Source of the DNA: JBBRUG01 sp038247995
Lineage (GTDB): Bacteria > Chloroflexota > Chloroflexia > Chloroflexales > Chloroflexaceae
Direction: 5' to 3'
Length of the DNA stretch: 8,166 nucleotides
Assembly (NCBI GenBank): GCA_038247995.1
Contig: JBBRUG010000284.1
Coordinates: forward strand, 1 to 8,166
The stretch's first letter is position 1, and each line of letters begins with the position of its first letter. The notes beneath the pieces were generated by a model that was not told where the DNA came from, did no database searches, and was given only the letters and a program-made list of their open reading frames with translations. The translations under genes and the position numbers were made by a program. Below are positions 6,981 to 8,166 of this stretch, piece by piece.

Positions 6981-7020
6981 GCGCAAAGGCCTTACGGACA
7001 TATGCCAATCGGTGACGCTG

Positions 7021-7029
7021 TGGTATACT
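7021..7029 (+). promoter_or_regulatory. Extended -10 promoter of the pseudouridine synthase gene
   Basis: TGGTATACT fits TG-N-TATAAT with one mismatch in the hexamer (TATACT, 7024-7029). It is the best sigma-70-type element in the 231-base divergent gap between the cyclase-like gene and the synthase gene. No clear -35 hexamer is present, which is common with extended -10 promoters. Transcription would begin near 7036, giving an unusually long leader of about 155 bases. Confidence 0.5.
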
Positions 7030-7039
7030 GGGTTCAAGC

Positions 7040-7178
7040 AGTCGCCGTGAGGCGCCTGTGATTATCCCCACGAAGAGCCAATCTCCTCGTGTCGTTTGCC
7101 GCTTATCTGGCGCCCCGGCGTGATGCCGTGGTAGCTTTAGGGCGGCTGTTGTCATGTCTGGCCCCAATGAACGGGCCG
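7040..7178 (+). other. Putative structured 5' leader of the pseudouridine synthase gene
   Basis: Between the likely start of transcription and the ribosome-binding site there are several short hairpins. CGCC-GTGA-GGCG (7044-7054 region) closes a GNRA-type tetraloop. CGGC-GTGAT-GCCG lies at about 7117-7129. GGCCC and GGGCC (7160-7164 with 7173-7177) enclose an 8-base loop immediately before the Shine-Dalgarno sequence. A 21-codon GTG-started frame (7058-7123) with GAGG at 7049-7052 in front could be a leader peptide, but nothing else supports it. I recognise no known riboswitch class. The stems are short and could be chance in GC-rich DNA. Confidence 0.25.
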
Positions 7179-7179
7179 C

Positions 7180-7187
7180 AGGAAGGT
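7180..7187 (+). promoter_or_regulatory. Ribosome-binding site that sets the synthase start
   Basis: AGGAAGGT ends 5 bases before the GTG at 7193. An in-frame ATG exists upstream at 7154 (it would add 13 residues, MSGPNERAAGRCL), but no Shine-Dalgarno sequence precedes it. The family's S4 domain also begins directly after the GTG, so GTG 7193 is preferred. Confidence 0.7.
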
Positions 7188-7192
7188 GCCTT

Positions 7193-8166
7193 GTGAGTGC
7201 TGAACGATTGCAGAAAGTCCTGGCGAGTGCGGGTGTTGCCTCGCGCCGAGAATGTGAAGAGTTGATCGCCGCCGGTCGCGTAACCGTCAATGGTCGGGTC
7301 GTGCAAGAGCCGGGAACGCGCGTTGATGTAGAGCAAGATGCTATTCTCGTTGATGGCCAGCCGGTGCGTCGGCCCGCCGAGCGGACGTATATTCTACTCC
7401 ATAAGCCGGCAGGCGTGGTTTCGACCGTCGATGACCCGCATGGTCGCCCAACAGTGCTTGAACTGGTTGAGCTACCGACCCGGTTATTTCCGGTGGGACG
7501 GCTCGATGTTGACAGCGAGGGGCTGATCCTGCTCACCGATGACGGTGAGTTAACCCATCATCTGACCCATCCAAAGTTTGAAGTTGAAAAAGAGTACCGG
7601 GTGCTGCTTGATCGGGTTCTCGATCCTGATGCGCTGCGTCAGTGGCGTAGCGGTGTGGATCTCCACGGCGATCTTACCGCTCCGGCCTGGGTTGATTTGA
7701 TCGAGACGACCGACGAGGGCGCCTGGACGCGGGTGGTGTTGCGTGAAGGTCGCAAGCGGCAGATCCGTGAAGTAGCGCGCATGCTGGGCTATAACGTGCT
7801 GCGTCTCGTGCGCGTACGCGAAGGCGAGTTGTTGTTGGGCGATCTGGCGTTACGGGCTTGGCGTCCACTTACCGCCCCCGAAGTGGCAACCCTGCGTGCT
7901 CACGTGCCTGAATATGGCCCCGGCGAAGAGCACCCTGCCCCCAGCACGCCACCGCGGCGCAATGCTGCACGGACAGCCGGCGCAGTAGGTGCGGCCGGCG
8001 CTGTTGGCGCAACTGGTGCGGCTGCGTCGCGTGCCCGCCGGGATGATGAGCAACCTCAGCGCGAGGAGGACGACCGGCCACGCCGCGATGAGCGGCCGCG
8101 GCGGGACGATCGGCCGCAGGGCGGGAGCGGCTACCCCCGGCGGGACGACCGACCGCAGGGCGGGAG
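7193..8166 (+). CDS. rRNA pseudouridine synthase, RsuA/RluB family (3' end beyond window)
   Basis: This enzyme converts a uridine in ribosomal RNA to pseudouridine. The RluB branch modifies 23S rRNA near position 2605 and RsuA modifies 16S position 516; RluB-like is more likely here because of the long basic tail. Residues 4-55 form an S4 RNA-binding domain (ERLQKVLASAGVASRRECEELI). Residues 64-72 (RTYILLHKP) open the catalytic domain. The catalytic Asp is D105 in the GRLD motif (102-105), followed by SEGLILLTDDGEL. VVLREGRKRQIREVARMLGY is the conserved C-terminal motif of the family. After about residue 238 the chain becomes low complexity: a Pro/Arg stretch, an Ala/Gly run (about 261-279), then Arg/Asp-rich repeats with a 13-residue period. 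The frame is open for 324 codons to the window edge with no stop, so the gene is partial. It is divergent from the cyclase-like gene. The symbol is left blank because RsuA and RluB cannot be firmly separated. Confidence 0.93.
   Translation, partial: MSAERLQKVLASAGVASRRECEELIAAGRVTVNGRVVQEPGTRVDVEQDAILVDGQPVRRPAERTYILLHKPAGVVSTVDDPHGRPTVLELVELPTRLFPVGRLDVDSEGLILLTDDGELTHHLTHPKFEVEKEYRVLLDRVLDPDALRQWRSGVDLHGDLTAPAWVDLIETTDEGAWTRVVLREGRKRQIREVARMLGYNVLRLVRVREGELLLGDLALRAWRPLTAPEVATLRAHVPEYGPGEEHPAPSTPPRRNAARTAGAVGAAGAVGATGAAASRARRDDEQPQREEDDRPRRDERPRRDDRPQGGSGYPRRDDRPQGG
8102..8166 (+). repeat. 39-bp in-frame repeat in the synthase C-terminal tail
   Basis: The segment beginning CGGGACGAT at 8102 recurs from 8141 with two base changes, a period of 39 bases or 13 codons. 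It encodes RDDRPQGGSGYPR and then RDDRPQGG, and the window ends inside the second unit. Shorter relatives (RRDERP, EDDRPRRDE) lie just upstream from about 8066. The period is a multiple of three, so copy number can change without breaking the frame. More copies may follow beyond the window. Confidence 0.85.

Noticed and set aside
226..7018. Shared 12-mer AATCGGTGACGC at 226-237 and 7007-7018, near two candidate promoters
   Set aside because: Roughly two matching 12-mers are expected by chance in a window this size, and its position relative to the two -10 elements differs (overlapping and downstream in one case, upstream in the other).
7154..7192. Upstream in-frame ATG as start of the pseudouridine synthase
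   Set aside because: It has no ribosome-binding site, and the added 13 residues do not resemble the family's N-terminus. The GTG at 7193 has AGGAAGG at good spacing.
6916..7536. Minus-strand open frame of 206 codons spanning the divergent gap
   Set aside because: It lies opposite the S4 and catalytic core of the pseudouridine synthase, is Ser/Arg/Thr-rich without a domain, and overlaps the start of the cyclase gene.

Overview
The window looks like chromosomal DNA of a GC-rich, free-living bacterium. My best guess is Chloroflexota (Chloroflexus, Oscillochloris or a relative). The grounds are the very large cyclase-ATPase-TPR protein of a kind common in that group, the ABC sugar-transporter style, and the short tandem repeats between genes. 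This assignment is inference: there is no rRNA or other marker gene here.

Layout. Bases 1-277 carry no credible gene. They hold a 19-bp tandem array (about 3.8 copies), then a degenerate 7-bp tandem array (14 units), then a short promoter-like stretch. Next comes a plus-strand operon of three genes for a CUT1-type carbohydrate ABC importer: a MalF-like permease (278-1156), a MalG-like permease overlapping it by 17 bases (1140-1985), and a lipoprotein substrate-binding protein (2071-3339). No ATPase gene is in the window, so the importer probably uses a MalK/MsiK-type ATPase encoded elsewhere. A perfect 9-bp hairpin and a 20-bp, four-copy tandem array separate this operon from a convergent minus-strand gene (3434-6961). 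That gene encodes a 1175-residue protein with two class III nucleotidyl cyclase domains, an AAA-type ATPase and a C-terminal TPR region, the same order as in mammalian soluble adenylyl cyclase. The last gene, divergent from it and cut by the window end (7193-8166), is an RsuA/RluB-family rRNA pseudouridine synthase with a long, low-complexity Arg/Asp/Gly tail. It is preceded by an extended -10 promoter and a leader of about 155 bases with several potential hairpins.

How they work together. The three transporter genes form one functional unit: the binding protein captures an unidentified sugar and the two permeases form the channel. The cyclase-like protein is a separate transcription unit, and no functional link to sugar uptake can be shown from sequence. 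The pseudouridine synthase is a housekeeping ribosome-modification gene.

Most notable points. (1) The 20-bp array supplies the end of the cyclase gene. Because 20 is not a multiple of 3, all three minus-strand frames entering it end in the same peptide, MRQRAI-stop. (2) The second cyclase domain keeps the Lys, Thr and Asn expected in the active site, but the transition-state Arg is replaced by His. (3) The 19-bp and 20-bp arrays share a similar GC-rich core. I do not see a wholly new multi-gene system here.
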